Shown: one piece after another, positions 27,164-35,817 of the stretch
Layout of the letters: each line of letters begins with the position of its first letter
Position numbering within the stretch: position 1 is the stretch's first letter
Source of the DNA: Occallatibacter sp.
GTDB taxonomy: Bacteria > Acidobacteriota > Terriglobia > Terriglobales > Acidobacteriaceae
Direction of reading: 5' to 3'
NCBI GenBank assembly: GCA_031296305.1
Contig: JARLFZ010000001.1
Coordinates: 62,001-126,000, forward strand
Length of the DNA stretch: 64,000 nucleotides
Program-made: the position numbers and the translations under genes
The notes under the pieces: generated by a model
The model's database searches: none
What the model saw: only the letters and a program-made list of their open reading frames with translations
Told to the model about the DNA's origin: nothing

Positions 27164-27233
27164 AACCGGCAACGAATCCACCGAGAGAGGGCGGCGCATT
27201 GCGCACGCCCTCATTTCTTTCGCCGTCCAACGG

Positions 27234-27707
27234 ATGAACCGACCGACCATGGTGCATCACTCACTGTCGCCGCGCCAATACCTGATTCTGGGCCTGGTCG
27301 CAGTCTCCGCCCCGCTGGGCGACAGTTGCCTGTCGCGCGGCATGGCCGCGATGCCGCCGATCACGCTGGCGCATCCGGCGTCACTCATCGCCGCAGTCTT
27401 CACGCCCTGGATCGCACTGGGCATTACGCTGCTAATTGGCTTCTTCGCCAGCTATCTCACGGCGCTTTCATGGGCCGATCTCACTTTTGTTCTGCCTGCA
27501 ACCGCCTTCGGCTACGTGATCGTTGCGCTCCTGGCGCACTTCTGGCTGCACGAGACAATTTCTCTAGAGCGCTGGGCAGGCATTGTGCTCATCACGCTGG
27601 GCGTGGGATTCGTCGCACGAGGGCCTTCCCTCACCCAGCACCCTGCTCCTGAAGCCGAGAAATCCGCAGACTTGGAGCCTATTGAGCGGGAGGTCGAGAC
27701 GCAATGA
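27234..27707 (+). CDS. Four-helix DMT/SMR-like membrane protein, subunit 1
   Basis: 157 residues with four predicted transmembrane helices (about 15-35, 45-70, 80-105 and 110-130) and a charged cytoplasmic tail. It ends with the DMT-superfamily pattern ...FWLHETISLERWAGIVLITLGVGFVA, as in half-size EamA, ArnE/ArnF and EmrE relatives. It lies 70 bases after hpnJ and overlaps a second four-helix gene by four bases, so the two probably form a heterodimer. ArnE/ArnF flip a lipid-linked sugar, so lipid export is a reasonable hypothesis here; the sequence does not prove it. Confidence 0.75.
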   Translation: MNRPTMVHHSLSPRQYLILGLVAVSAPLGDSCLSRGMAAMPPITLAHPASLIAAVFTPWIALGITLLIGFFASYLTALSWADLTFVLPATAFGYVIVALLAHFWLHETISLERWAGIVLITLGVGFVARGPSLTQHPAPEAEKSADLEPIEREVETQ

Positions 27708-28123
27708 CGATCACCCTGCCCACCGTGCCTCTGCCGGCAACCATCAATCCGTGGTTTGCAGCGGCGATGATTGCCGCAGTCGTGCTGACCTCGACGACCG
27801 GCGAGGTGCTGACCGCCGCGGCCATGAAGTCGATTGGCGACCTGGACGTGATTCGCGCGCACTCGGGCCTCAAAGGCGCGATCCGCGCCGTGCTCACCAG
27901 CCCTCTATTCTTCGCGGGAGTTTTCTTTCTGGCTCTGGCGTTTTTCTCGCTACTCTTCGCGTTGAATCACCTGAACCTGAGCCTCGTTGGTCCTGCTTCG
28001 GCCTCGCTTACGCTGGTCACCAACGCCGTTGCCGGCAAAATCTTCCTCAAGGAGAATGTCGATCGGCGCCGATGGGCATCCGCGGTGCTGGTGTGCGTCG
28101 GGGTGTATTTGCTGGCGCACTGA
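27704..28123 (+). CDS. Four-helix DMT/SMR-like membrane protein, subunit 2
   Basis: 139 residues, four predicted helices (about 15-40, 62-85, 90-112 and 118-138). LLFALNHLNLSLVGPASASLTLV followed by FLKENVDRRRWASAVLVCVGVYLLAH is the C-terminal DMT signature. The ATG at 27704 overlaps the stop of subunit 1 (ATGA), a sign of translational coupling. The pair stands between hpnJ (same strand) and hpnE (convergent, 19 bases away). It resembles a split EamA transporter or ArnE/F-like pair; the substrate is unknown. Confidence 0.75.
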   Translation: MTITLPTVPLPATINPWFAAAMIAAVVLTSTTGEVLTAAAMKSIGDLDVIRAHSGLKGAIRAVLTSPLFFAGVFFLALAFFSLLFALNHLNLSLVGPASASLTLVTNAVAGKIFLKENVDRRRWASAVLVCVGVYLLAH

Positions 28124-28142
28124 AAAGATAGCAGCCTTCAGC

Positions 28143-29657
28143 TCATCCAAGGAACCGCATCAGCCCTCGTGGCTTCAAGTCCGGATTCAGGATCTTCCGG
28201 CCGTCGCCGAGCGCCGCGCACACCGCTTCGGCCGCCAGATGCCCACTGCGCGCCGCGCTCTCCATCGTCGATGGCCAGCCCGTCGCGATCCAATCGCCGG
28301 CAAGGACGCAATTCGGCCAGGGCGACGCGCTCGTGGGCCGGAACGCATCGATCCCCGGCGGCACCGTGAACGTAGCGCGCACTTCCTTCACCAGCGCGGC
28401 CTTCACCAACTTCGCCTCGGCCACTGCCGGAAAGAACTCCTTGAGTTCGCGCAACGCGAGTTCGATTGCCTCTTCGCGGCTGAGCGCCGCAAATTCATGC
28501 GACGCACTGATGACGAGCTCGAGATAACTTCCCTCGCCCGCACGTCCAGGCTGCAAGCGGCTCTTGTTGTACATCCAGTGAATTGTGCGATCGAGCAAGA
28601 CGGCGTGTTCGAGATCGGTAATATCACGTTCGAACCAGAGATGCACACTGCAAATCGGCCCGTGCTCCTGCCGCTCGATCTGCGCGGCCAGTTCCTTCAA
28701 CCCCTCCGCCGGGGGCATCAGCGGCAGCAGTTTCCCCATCGCCTCAAATGGCAACGCCAGCACCAAATAATCTGCGGCAAGCGTTCCGGCGCGCGTCGTC
28801 ACTTTCCACTGCGAGCTCTCTTCGTCGTAGTCTGCGCTCTCCACGCCGGAATTGAATACCACGTCTCCGCCGCGTGCGCGCAGGAATTGCTCCGCTCCAG
28901 CGTAGAGCTCAGTCAACGGCACGGAGCTCATGCCCATCGCGCCCGCCTGCGCCGAATTCAAAAACAATTCTCGGATCACCTTGGCTGCATAGGGCAGCGC
29001 AATCTCATCCACATCGGCATTCAGGGCGCTGGCAATCACCAGCCGCCAGAAGCGATCGATAGCGCCCTGCGTCTGCCCGTTCCGCCGCAGCCATGTGCCC
29101 AAGGTCTGGGCCGGCTCCGGCGCGACAGGCCGCATCAGCGCACGAAAGGCATGAATCAGAGCTTTCTTGTCTTCGCGCGTAAAGGCTTTGGCCGTGAGCA
29201 AACTGGGCAAACCGTGCAACGGAGCCGGCAACCAGCTTGGCCCGAGCACCGATCGCTGCCCGCCCGGCTCGATCATAGTCATGGTGCGCGTCCAATGAAT
29301 CTTCTTGTCGACTCCGATGCGCCGATAAAAGCCGATCAGATTGGTGCAGCACCCGAAGAGCACGTGCTGGCAGTTGTCGATGACCTCGTCCACGCCAGGA
29401 TGGCGATAGGAACTGGCCCGGCCGCCGAGATAGCCGCGCCGCTCGACGAGCTGAACGCGAAGCCCGGCTTCGGCCAGTGCACAGGCCGCGCTCATGCCGG
29501 CCACGCCTGCGCCGACCACGATTGCCGTTTTCCCCGGTCCCGTGCATAAATCACTCAAGGTCTCACCAGTTCCGATGCCTCTTCTATCATCGCTGAAGAG
29601 GTTGGGTATGCGCAGCCGAACCAGTCCGGAGTTGGTTGACGTTTCCGGTGCGCGCAC
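28143..29657 (-). CDS. hpnE: Hydroxysqualene dehydroxylase HpnE (FAD-dependent)
   Basis: A 504-residue flavoprotein of the phytoene-desaturase/amine-oxidase superfamily. The dinucleotide motif VVGAGVAGMSAACALAEAG lies at about residues 46-64, with YLGGRASSY after it; HVLFGCCTNLIGFYRRIG is typical of HpnE, which converts hydroxysqualene to squalene for hopanoid synthesis. The C-terminal FAD motif is LAGDWIATGWPSTMESAARSG. The start is a GTG at 29657 with GAGG seven bases upstream; about 40 residues precede the FAD fold, so a later start is possible. hpnC and hpnD, its usual partners, are not in the window. Confidence 0.88.
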   Translation of the reverse strand: MRAPETSTNSGLVRLRIPNLFSDDRRGIGTGETLSDLCTGPGKTAIVVGAGVAGMSAACALAEAGLRVQLVERRGYLGGRASSYRHPGVDEVIDNCQHVLFGCCTNLIGFYRRIGVDKKIHWTRTMTMIEPGGQRSVLGPSWLPAPLHGLPSLLTAKAFTREDKKALIHAFRALMRPVAPEPAQTLGTWLRRNGQTQGAIDRFWRLVIASALNADVDEIALPYAAKVIRELFLNSAQAGAMGMSSVPLTELYAGAEQFLRARGGDVVFNSGVESADYDEESSQWKVTTRAGTLAADYLVLALPFEAMGKLLPLMPPAEGLKELAAQIERQEHGPICSVHLWFERDITDLEHAVLLDRTIHWMYNKSRLQPGRAGEGSYLELVISASHEFAALSREEAIELALRELKEFFPAVAEAKLVKAALVKEVRATFTVPPGIDAFRPTSASPWPNCVLAGDWIATGWPSTMESAARSGHLAAEAVCAALGDGRKILNPDLKPRGLMRFLG

Positions 29658-29705
29658 TTATGATCCTCGCTGCGACCGAACGGCCTTTTGATTCCAGGAG
29701 TGCGG

Positions 29706-30167
29706 ATGTCAAACTGCGCAAAATGCGGCCAGCCGCTCAAAGAGGACGCGGGATATTGCGGGCAATGCGGTGCCCCCGCGAACCAGGTTGCTCCCGATTA
29801 TGGAGCGGGTGTCTCTCCTCCCCCAGCCCCAATCTCCTACCCCGTTGCGGCGCAGGCGCCGGGAACGTTGGGCTACGTCAGGCTCACACTCGGTGAAATT
29901 AGCTTCTTTTTCGGTCAAATCACCATCACAATCCTCGTTGACGGCAATGCGGTGCGAACCATTCAAATGAACGAAACGGTCGATTTTGTGGTCCCGGTTG
30001 GAAGGCACTTGATCGAGCTCGTGCAGGTATACCACAGTGCTGCTACTCTCAACGTCCCCATCACGCGCAAGTCAGATCTGGAGCTGAACGTCGTAACGGG
30101 AACTCTAACCGTGGTGACCGGCACCTACAGCACTTTTTTTGGAAAATTCAGTCTGGACTTGGCTTAA
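29706..30167 (+). CDS. Zinc-ribbon protein with C-terminal beta domain, unknown function
   Basis: 153 residues. An N-terminal zinc ribbon (CAKCGQPLKEDAGYCGQCG, residues about 4-22) is followed by a Pro/Ala-rich linker and a beta-rich domain of about 95 residues (ITITILVDGNAVRTIQMNETVDFVVPVGRHLIEL in two parts) that looks like a small PEGA-like sandwich. AGGAG five bases before the ATG at 29706 sets the start; the upstream in-frame extension is not needed. It is divergent from hpnE. The function is unknown. Confidence 0.7.
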   Translation: MSNCAKCGQPLKEDAGYCGQCGAPANQVAPDYGAGVSPPPAPISYPVAAQAPGTLGYVRLTLGEISFFFGQITITILVDGNAVRTIQMNETVDFVVPVGRHLIELVQVYHSAATLNVPITRKSDLELNVVTGTLTVVTGTYSTFFGKFSLDLA

Positions 30168-30309
30168 GGGCGAAATAGCGATGCGCATCGCCGACTGAGG
30201 GGCATTGGAAGGTGCACTGCTGACCGCAACATGCCGATGACCGGGAAGTGCTGCCCGAAGGCAAGAACCTAACGCGAGCGAATAGCGTGTGGCTGCTGCA
30301 CGCAATGCA

Positions 30310-30386
30310 TGGTGGGCAGTGAGGGACTCGAACCCCCGACTTCCTGCTTGTAAGGCAGGCGCTCTAACCAACTGAGCTAACCGCCC
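30310..30386 (-). tRNA. tRNA-Val (anticodon UAC)
   Basis: On the minus strand the sequence starts GGGCGGTTAGCTCAGTTGG, has the anticodon stem CCTGC/GCAGG with loop CTTACAA (anticodon TAC, valine), a TTCGAGTC T-arm, and an acceptor arm GGGCGGT paired with ACTGCCC followed by A and an encoded CCA. Length is 77 bases. It stands in the spacer before hpnK, on the opposite strand to it. Confidence 0.95.
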
Positions 30387-30476
30387 ACTCCGCGCGCTTG
30401 GGCTGCGCCTTTAGTCATGATAGCAGCGCGTTCACCATGCGAAAGGCGCCCCGGCGCAAGTTGATAAACTCACGGA

Positions 30477-31358
30477 GTGCGCCGTCTCATCGTCAACACC
30501 GACGATTTTGGACTGACCTCGGGCGTGAACCGAGCCATCATCGAGTTGCACGCAGCGGGCCTGGTCACGAGCGCCTCCCTGATGGCGCGCGCCGGCGCCA
30601 CAGACGAGGCCGTCGAACTTGCCTGCGCGACACCGTCGCTCGGCGTCGGCTGTCATGTGGTTCTCGTCGATGGCGAGCCAGTGCTTCCGCCGGAAAAGAT
30701 TTCCAGCCTTGTCGATGCGCGGACCGGTCGTTTTCTGAATTCGCTCACAGCATTTCTGCTGCGCCTTTTCACAGGTCGCATCCCCGCAGAAGAGATCGAG
30801 GCCGAAGCCGCTGCGCAAATCGCGTATTTGCAGCAACGCGGCGTGCAGCTGACGCATATCGACACGCACAAGCACGCGCACATTTTCTCCGCTGTGCTTC
30901 GTCCCGTGCTGCGCGCCGCCCGTGCCGCCGGGATTCGCGCGGTGCGTCATCCCTTCGAGCCGGAATGGGCCGTCCGCGCCGCGATTGGCGCTCCATTGGC
31001 GCGCGTGGTACAGATTGCGGCGCTTCGCCCGCTTGCCCCGCGCTCCAGGCACGCCATTGAACAGGGGGGATTTACCACAACCGACGGGACCATCGCTGTG
31101 GCCGGCACGGGCACACTGAATGAGGCGACCCTGCGTTCCCTGCTCGAGCAGCTTCCTGCCGGCACATGGGAACTGGTGACGCATCCCGGCTACAGCGACG
31201 CGGATCTCGCGCGCGTGCGCACCCGCCTCCGGGCTTCGCGCGACGTCGAGCGCTTGGCCCTGACTGCAATCCAAGAGGTCCCCGGCATCGAGCTCATTTC
31301 CTTTGCCCAACTCGAAACTTCTGCCCCGGCCACGCCGGCGGACATGCTAACTCGTTGA
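30477..31358 (+). CDS. hpnK: Hopanoid-associated deacetylase HpnK (YdjC family)
   Basis: A 293-residue YdjC/ChbG-like deacetylase. The metal-site motifs are NTDDFGLTSGVNRAI at the N-terminus (Asp pair) and THIDTHKHAHIF (histidines) near residue 125; HPGY is near residue 238. In bacteria with hpnI-hpnJ-hpnK, HpnK deacetylates N-acetylglucosaminyl bacteriohopanetetrol before HpnJ acts, so this gene complements hpnJ 3.3 kb upstream. hpnI, the glycosyltransferase, is not in the window. The start is a GTG at 30477 with GGA immediately upstream; no better start is seen. Confidence 0.85.
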   Translation: MRRLIVNTDDFGLTSGVNRAIIELHAAGLVTSASLMARAGATDEAVELACATPSLGVGCHVVLVDGEPVLPPEKISSLVDARTGRFLNSLTAFLLRLFTGRIPAEEIEAEAAAQIAYLQQRGVQLTHIDTHKHAHIFSAVLRPVLRAARAAGIRAVRHPFEPEWAVRAAIGAPLARVVQIAALRPLAPRSRHAIEQGGFTTTDGTIAVAGTGTLNEATLRSLLEQLPAGTWELVTHPGYSDADLARVRTRLRASRDVERLALTAIQEVPGIELISFAQLETSAPATPADMLTR

Positions 31359-31436
31359 CTTGCTTTTTCGCTGCATCTTGCGCATACCCAGCGCGCGTCC
31401 GTAACGTAGTAATAGATCGAAGTTCAAGAAGGCAGC

Positions 31437-32591
31437 ATGCGCATCGGGATTACCTGTTATCCCACTTACGGAGGCTCCGGCGTTGTCGCGACGGAGCTGG
31501 GCATTGAGCTTGCCGCGCTCGGCCACGAGATCCACTTCATCTCCTACTCCCAGCCCTTCCGCTTGAGCGGGCGTGACGACGGCATCTACTATCACGAGGT
31601 TCCCGTCTCCAGTTATCCGCTCTTCGAGTTTCCACCGTACGATCTGGCGCTGGCCTCGCGCATGTCCGAGGTGGCCGAGTATTACGGGCTCGATCTGCTG
31701 CACGTGCATTATGCGATTCCGCACTCGGTTTCGGCACTGCTGGCACGCCAGATGCTCGCTGCGCGTGGCCGCCATCTGCCATTCGTGACCACCCTGCACG
31801 GTACCGACATAACGCTGGTCGGACTCGATCGCAGCTATCTGCCCATCACGCGCTACGCCATTCAGGAAAGCGATGGCGTCACCAGCATCTCCAACTACCT
31901 GCGCGAGAGGACCATCGCGGACTTCGACATCACGCGGCCCATTGAGACCATCACGAATTTCGTGAATTGCGATGTGTATACACCCATCTCGGATGCGGCG
32001 CAAAAGGAAAAAGCGTGCGAACGCCACCACTTCGCGGCGCCTGATGAGCCCATCCTGATGCATCTTTCGAATTTCCGTCCCGTGAAGCGCGTGGGTGACG
32101 TGGTGAGGGTTTTTGCGCGCGTGGCGCAAGAGCGACCGGCACAGTTGGTGCTGGTGGGCGACGGCCCGGACCGCTCTTCCGCGGAATGGCTCGCACACGA
32201 CCTCGGCATTCAGAGCCGCGTGCATTTCCTGGGCAAGCAGGAGCGCGTGAGCGAACTGCTGGCGCTGGCCGATCTGTTTCTGATGCCGAGCGAGCTTGAG
32301 TCGTTTGGTCTGGCCGCCCTCGAAGCCATGGCTTGCAAGGTTCCCACCATTGCCACGCGCGTCGGCGGCGTTCCGGAACTCATTGACGACGGCGTGACCG
32401 GCCTGCTATACCCCGTCGGCGACGTGGATGGTATGGCAGCGGGCGCCCTCAACCTGCTGAACGATCCGCCGCGACTGAAGGCCATGCGCGAAGCCGCCCG
32501 CCAGTCCGCGCAAAAACGTTTCTGCTCCAGTCTTGTGGTTCCACGCTACGTGCGCTTTTACGAGCAAGTGCTGGCCCAGACAGCGAAATAG
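31437..32591 (+). CDS. bshA: N-acetyl-alpha-D-glucosaminyl L-malate synthase BshA
   Basis: A 384-residue GT4 glycosyltransferase that joins GlcNAc and L-malate in the first step of bacillithiol synthesis. The N-terminal [22 protein letters not shown] and the central [12 protein letters not shown] and TNFVNCDVY strings are typical of BshA rather than of other GT4 enzymes. The nucleotide-sugar site [16 protein letters not shown] has the E-x7-E pair. AAGAAGG lies four bases before the ATG. bshB and bshC are absent here; HpnK upstream is also a sugar deacetylase, but it belongs to a different family from BshB. It lies 78 bases after hpnK. Confidence 0.9.
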   Translation: MRIGITCYPTYGGSGVVATELGIELAALGHEIHFISYSQPFRLSGRDDGIYYHEVPVSSYPLFEFPPYDLALASRMSEVAEYYGLDLLHVHYAIPHSVSALLARQMLAARGRHLPFVTTLHGTDITLVGLDRSYLPITRYAIQESDGVTSISNYLRERTIADFDITRPIETITNFVNCDVYTPISDAAQKEKACERHHFAAPDEPILMHLSNFRPVKRVGDVVRVFARVAQERPAQLVLVGDGPDRSSAEWLAHDLGIQSRVHFLGKQERVSELLALADLFLMPSELESFGLAALEAMACKVPTIATRVGGVPELIDDGVTGLLYPVGDVDGMAAGALNLLNDPPRLKAMREAARQSAQKRFCSSLVVPRYVRFYEQVLAQTAK

Positions 32592-32636
32592 AGCGATCGC
32601 TACAATATTTCCGGCGTCCGTTCGTCTCCACAAGTG

Positions 32637-33233
32637 ATGGACATGCCGATGAGCCCCGCACTGATGACTGAGCAGGATCGACAAATCTCCGAGATGGTTG
32701 CGGAACAAGGCTCACGGCTGCGCAATTTTATCCGCAAACGCGTGCCCAACGAGGCTGACGCCGAGGATCTGCTGCAGGAAGTCTTTTCTGAAGTTGTTGA
32801 GGCATTCCGGCTGCACGACCCCATCGCCGAGTGGAGCGCCTGGATGTTTCAGGTGGCGCGCAACCGCATCGTCGACTTTTTCCGCAGAAAGCAGCGCTGG
32901 ACGTACGCCGGCAATCCTTCACCGGAGCCGGACGAAGCGGAGATTTCGCTTCTCGATAGTTTGCCCTCCCCGGACGCCGGACCTGCTGAAGCGTACGCGC
33001 AAACAGTCCTGCTCGATGCACTGGAAGAAGCCCTCGATGAGCTTCCCGTCGAACAGCGCGAGGTTTTTATCGCGCACGAGGTCGACGGTGAGAGCTTCAA
33101 ACAGATCGCCGCGCGCACTGGAGTCAGCGTCAACACGTTGCTCTCGCGCAAACATTATGCTGTAGCGCGCTTGCGCAGCCGATTGAGCGGCCTCTACAAC
33201 GAATTTCTGATCACAGGAGAAGAATCCAAATGA
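32637..33233 (+). CDS. ECF-type RNA polymerase sigma factor
   Basis: 198 residues with sigma-70 region 2 (residues about 20-90, PNEADAEDLLQEVFSEVVEAF and WMFQVARNRIVDFFRRKQRW) and region 4 (about 135-185, LPVEQREVFIAHEVDGESFKQIA and GVSVNTLLSRKHYAVARLR). Several start codons are in frame (GTG 32634, ATG 32637, ATG 32643, ATG 32649); I give the first ATG. The stop overlaps the next gene by four bases. No anti-sigma factor of a known type is adjacent, so the small membrane protein downstream is the natural candidate for its controller. Confidence 0.88.
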   Translation: MDMPMSPALMTEQDRQISEMVAEQGSRLRNFIRKRVPNEADAEDLLQEVFSEVVEAFRLHDPIAEWSAWMFQVARNRIVDFFRRKQRWTYAGNPSPEPDEAEISLLDSLPSPDAGPAEAYAQTVLLDALEEALDELPVEQREVFIAHEVDGESFKQIAARTGVSVNTLLSRKHYAVARLRSRLSGLYNEFLITGEESK

Positions 33234-33577
33234 ATAGCCAACGTCCACGCCGTTTTCGCAAGCTTCTTTTCATCGTGCCCACAGCCATTGCCGCAGCAGC
33301 ACTGCTGGGCTGGGTGGTTATGAGTCTGTGGAACGGCCTCATGCCTCCGCTCTTTGGCCTGAAACTCGTCACATACTGGCAAGCCATCGGGCTCATGATC
33401 CTCTTCCGGCTGCTCTTCGGCAGCTTCGGCGGGCCCCGTGGCCGCGGGCACGGGCGTTGCCGCGGGGTCATGAGGGAGCGTTGGGAAGAGATGACTCCCG
33501 AGCAACGCCAGCAATTCCGCCAGCGCATGCAGGCTTATTGCCAGGCTCCCTCTTCCGATTCGACCCCTGCCGCATGA
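33230..33577 (+). CDS. Small two-helix membrane protein coupled to the sigma factor
   Basis: 115 residues: a basic N-terminus, two transmembrane helices (about 11-33 and 46-66), then a Gly/Arg-rich loop and a soluble tail with RERWEEMTPEQRQQFRQRMQ, a helix of the kind seen in periplasmic metal- or stress-sensing proteins. The ATG sits in the sigma-factor stop (ATGA at 33230-33233). The arrangement is that of a sigma/anti-sigma pair, but I recognise no anti-sigma domain. A strong terminator follows directly. Confidence 0.72.
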   Translation: MNSQRPRRFRKLLFIVPTAIAAAALLGWVVMSLWNGLMPPLFGLKLVTYWQAIGLMILFRLLFGSFGGPRGRGHGRCRGVMRERWEEMTPEQRQQFRQRMQAYCQAPSSDSTPAA

Positions 33578-33581
33578 CCGC

Positions 33582-33617
33582 GCGGGCTCGACGGGAGTCG
33601 AGCCCGCCTTCGGTTTC
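33582..33617 (+). terminator. Rho-independent-like terminator after the sigma-factor operon
   Basis: A perfect 11-bp stem GCGGGCTCGAC, loop GGGA, GTCGAGCCCGC (33582-33607), then CTTCGGTTTC. It begins four bases after the stop of the small membrane protein, closing the two-gene operon. Confidence 0.82.
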
Positions 33618-33664
33618 TTCAAGTTCCTGAGGCGACGCATCGAACTGCGACTCGCAGGGCTTCC

Positions 33665-34777
33665 CTACAAAGTGCGCTTGAACAACGGCGTGGCCACCAG
33701 CAGTGTGGTGATGCCGAAGACCACGAGAAACAGAAGGTCATGCCCGATGGCCACCCAGCCGCCGTCTTTGAGCAGAACCTCCTTGAAACCGTGGATCACA
33801 TAGGTAAAGGGATCGACCACGCCGATGACCTGCATCCACTTGGGAAATGACGCTATGGGATACATGGCGCCCGAGGGATATAACAGCAGGACATTGAGCA
33901 CGCCGAACATGGCGCGGGGCACGAGCGGGTCGTCGACACGCACCATGAGCAGAAACATCATGCCATTGAATGCAATAGAACCGGCAATGATCAGGCTCAA
34001 CGTCTGCAGCATGATCACGGGATGAAAGACAATGCCCAGCCCGGCGATGAGCGACCCAATGACCACGATGGATATTCCGCTCAGCGTCGCCTTAATGGCG
34101 CCGGCGATATTCAGTCCGAATACCAGCTCCAGTTTCGTAATCGGCGTCACTAGGTAGCCTTCGTGCACGCCGCGCGCCTTGTCATCGATGTAGAGCATGC
34201 CGCCGCCGATCATCACCGAGATATACATCGCCAGCGCCACCGTCATCGGCAAAAGATACTTCAGATAATTCACGTACGGGTAAAGCTCGACAATTTCGAG
34301 TGCGATGGTCTTTGCAAGCCGGTCTTCAACCTGCGGCGCGTTCATGGCGTCCACAAGCAACCCCATCTCGCCTTCGAGGGTCGATGAAGTGAACAGATCA
34401 GAGTTATCGACGACGAGACCGAGTTTGGGCGCGTCCTGTGAGTAAACGCGGCGCGAATACTGCGCCGGAATAATTACGGCTGCATCGATTTTGCCGGTGC
34501 GCACATCTTCGCGCGCCTGCACTTCACTGGTGTACTCGATGGTAGAGAAGGTTTTGATGTTCGCGGCCACGGCGTCGAAGGCCTCGCGCACCTTTACCGC
34601 CTGCGGTCCGTGGTCGTAATCCACCACCGCCACGTGGGTGCCCACGATCTTGCCCCCGAACGCGTTCCCGATGATTACGAGCTGCAGAATCGGCATCATG
34701 AGCGACATGATCATGAGCGTGGGCGAGCGGAAGAACTTGCGCATTTCGCGCTCGATAATGGCGAACATGCGATTCAT
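33665..34777 (-). CDS. ABC-2 type permease (YbhS/YbhR-like)
   Basis: 370 residues. It starts MNRMFAIIEREMRKFFRSP, a typical opening of YhhJ/YbhS-type exporters, then one helix, a periplasmic domain of about 140 residues (VAVVDYDHGP...VVDNSD), and five helices in the second half, including GGMLYIDDKARGVHEGYLV. It overlaps the ATPase gene by four bases. In E. coli the related ybhFSR system has two permeases; only one is present here, so a homodimer is expected. It is the last gene of the TetR-adaptor-ATPase-permease operon. Confidence 0.87.
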   Translation of the reverse strand: MNRMFAIIEREMRKFFRSPTLMIMSLMMPILQLVIIGNAFGGKIVGTHVAVVDYDHGPQAVKVREAFDAVAANIKTFSTIEYTSEVQAREDVRTGKIDAAVIIPAQYSRRVYSQDAPKLGLVVDNSDLFTSSTLEGEMGLLVDAMNAPQVEDRLAKTIALEIVELYPYVNYLKYLLPMTVALAMYISVMIGGGMLYIDDKARGVHEGYLVTPITKLELVFGLNIAGAIKATLSGISIVVIGSLIAGLGIVFHPVIMLQTLSLIIAGSIAFNGMMFLLMVRVDDPLVPRAMFGVLNVLLLYPSGAMYPIASFPKWMQVIGVVDPFTYVIHGFKEVLLKDGGWVAIGHDLLFLVVFGITTLLVATPLFKRTL

Positions 34778-35817
34778 GGGCGCGCTCCAGGCCGCGGCGG
34801 CATGGTGAAAACAGGCTTCACCTGCTCGTCGCGCAGTTGCCGCCCGGTGTAGTGGATAAACACGTCGTCGAGTGTAGTGTTTTGCACGCTCAGCGAGGTG
34901 AGCGTCTCACCCAGGCTTGCCGCCAGCTCCACAATCTGCATGGTGGTCTTCGATCCCGACTTGGTGATGACGCGATAAAACCCCGCGCCCTCGGGTTGCA
35001 CGCTGGTCACGCCTTCCATCGCCTCCAAGCGCGCCGGCCACGCTTCGTCGTCGCGGTCGAAATGCACTTCCACCACGTTCGCGCCGGCCACACTGTTCTT
35101 CAGCTCCACGGGTGTGCCCAGCGCCACCAGCTTGCCATGATCCACAATGGCGATGCGGTCGCACAGCTTGTCGGCCTCATCCATGTAGTGCGTGGTGAGG
35201 AGCATGGTGAGGTTGCGCGTGGTCTTGAGCTTGTTCAGCATCTCCCATACCGCGATGCGCGAAACGGGGTCGAGGCCGGTGGTCGGCTCGTCCAGAAAAA
35301 AGATGCGCGGATTGTGCACCAGGCCACGCGCGATCTCAAGCCTGCGCCGCATGCCGCCTGAAAGCGTTTTGGTCTGCGCATCGCGCCACTCGGTCAGATC
35401 GACGGCTTCGAGCACCGCATCGATGTTTTTTTTGCGCTGCTCGCGCGGCACGCCGTAGAGCTTGGCGTAAATCGACAGGTTTTCCTCCAGGGTCAGGTCC
35501 TGGTCGCTGGTGAGCGCTTGAGGAATCACGCCGATTGCCTGCCGCACGTCGTCCGGGTCTTTACTCACGTCGTGTCCGGCCACAATGGCTTTGCCCGCGG
35601 TGACCGGGATGAGCGTGGTCATCATGCGGATGAGCGTGCTCTTGCCTGCGCCGTTCGGTCCCAGCAGACCGAAGATCTCGCCCTCGGAGACGCTGAAATT
35701 CACGTCCTTGACGGCTTCAAAGTCGCCGTAGCGTTTCCAAATTTGCTCCACCGCAATGGCCACAGGACGCGGTGCGCCGTTGCCATTTGCGGGCAAGCCG
35801 TTGTCGGGCGCGCTCAC
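34774..35817 (-). CDS. ABC transporter ATPase (YbhF/DrrA-like)
   Basis: 347 residues from the GTG at 35815-35817, which overlaps the adaptor stop by four bases; a frame extending 60 codons upstream is antisense-free noise inside the adaptor gene. Walker A GPNGAGKST, signature LSGGMRRR, Walker B IFFLDEPTTGLD and switch LTTHYMDEA are all present, followed by the C-terminal exporter domain ending DVFIHYTGRQLRDEQ. It has a single nucleotide-binding domain, unlike the fused double ATPase of E. coli YbhF. It drives the permease encoded next. Confidence 0.88.
   Translation of the reverse strand: MSAPDNGLPANGNGAPRPVAIAVEQIWKRYGDFEAVKDVNFSVSEGEIFGLLGPNGAGKSTLIRMMTTLIPVTAGKAIVAGHDVSKDPDDVRQAIGVIPQALTSDQDLTLEENLSIYAKLYGVPREQRKKNIDAVLEAVDLTEWRDAQTKTLSGGMRRRLEIARGLVHNPRIFFLDEPTTGLDPVSRIAVWEMLNKLKTTRNLTMLLTTHYMDEADKLCDRIAIVDHGKLVALGTPVELKNSVAGANVVEVHFDRDDEAWPARLEAMEGVTSVQPEGAGFYRVITKSGSKTTMQIVELAASLGETLTSLSVQNTTLDDVFIHYTGRQLRDEQVKPVFTMPPRPGARP

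Noticed and set aside
27987-29549. 520-codon plus-strand frame over hpnE
   Set aside because: Arg/Pro/His-rich composition and no recognisable motif; hpnE on the other strand has intact FAD motifs.
30310-30386. tRNA-Val as an integration site of a mobile element
   Set aside because: No integrase gene, no direct repeat of the tRNA end, and flanking genes of ordinary composition.
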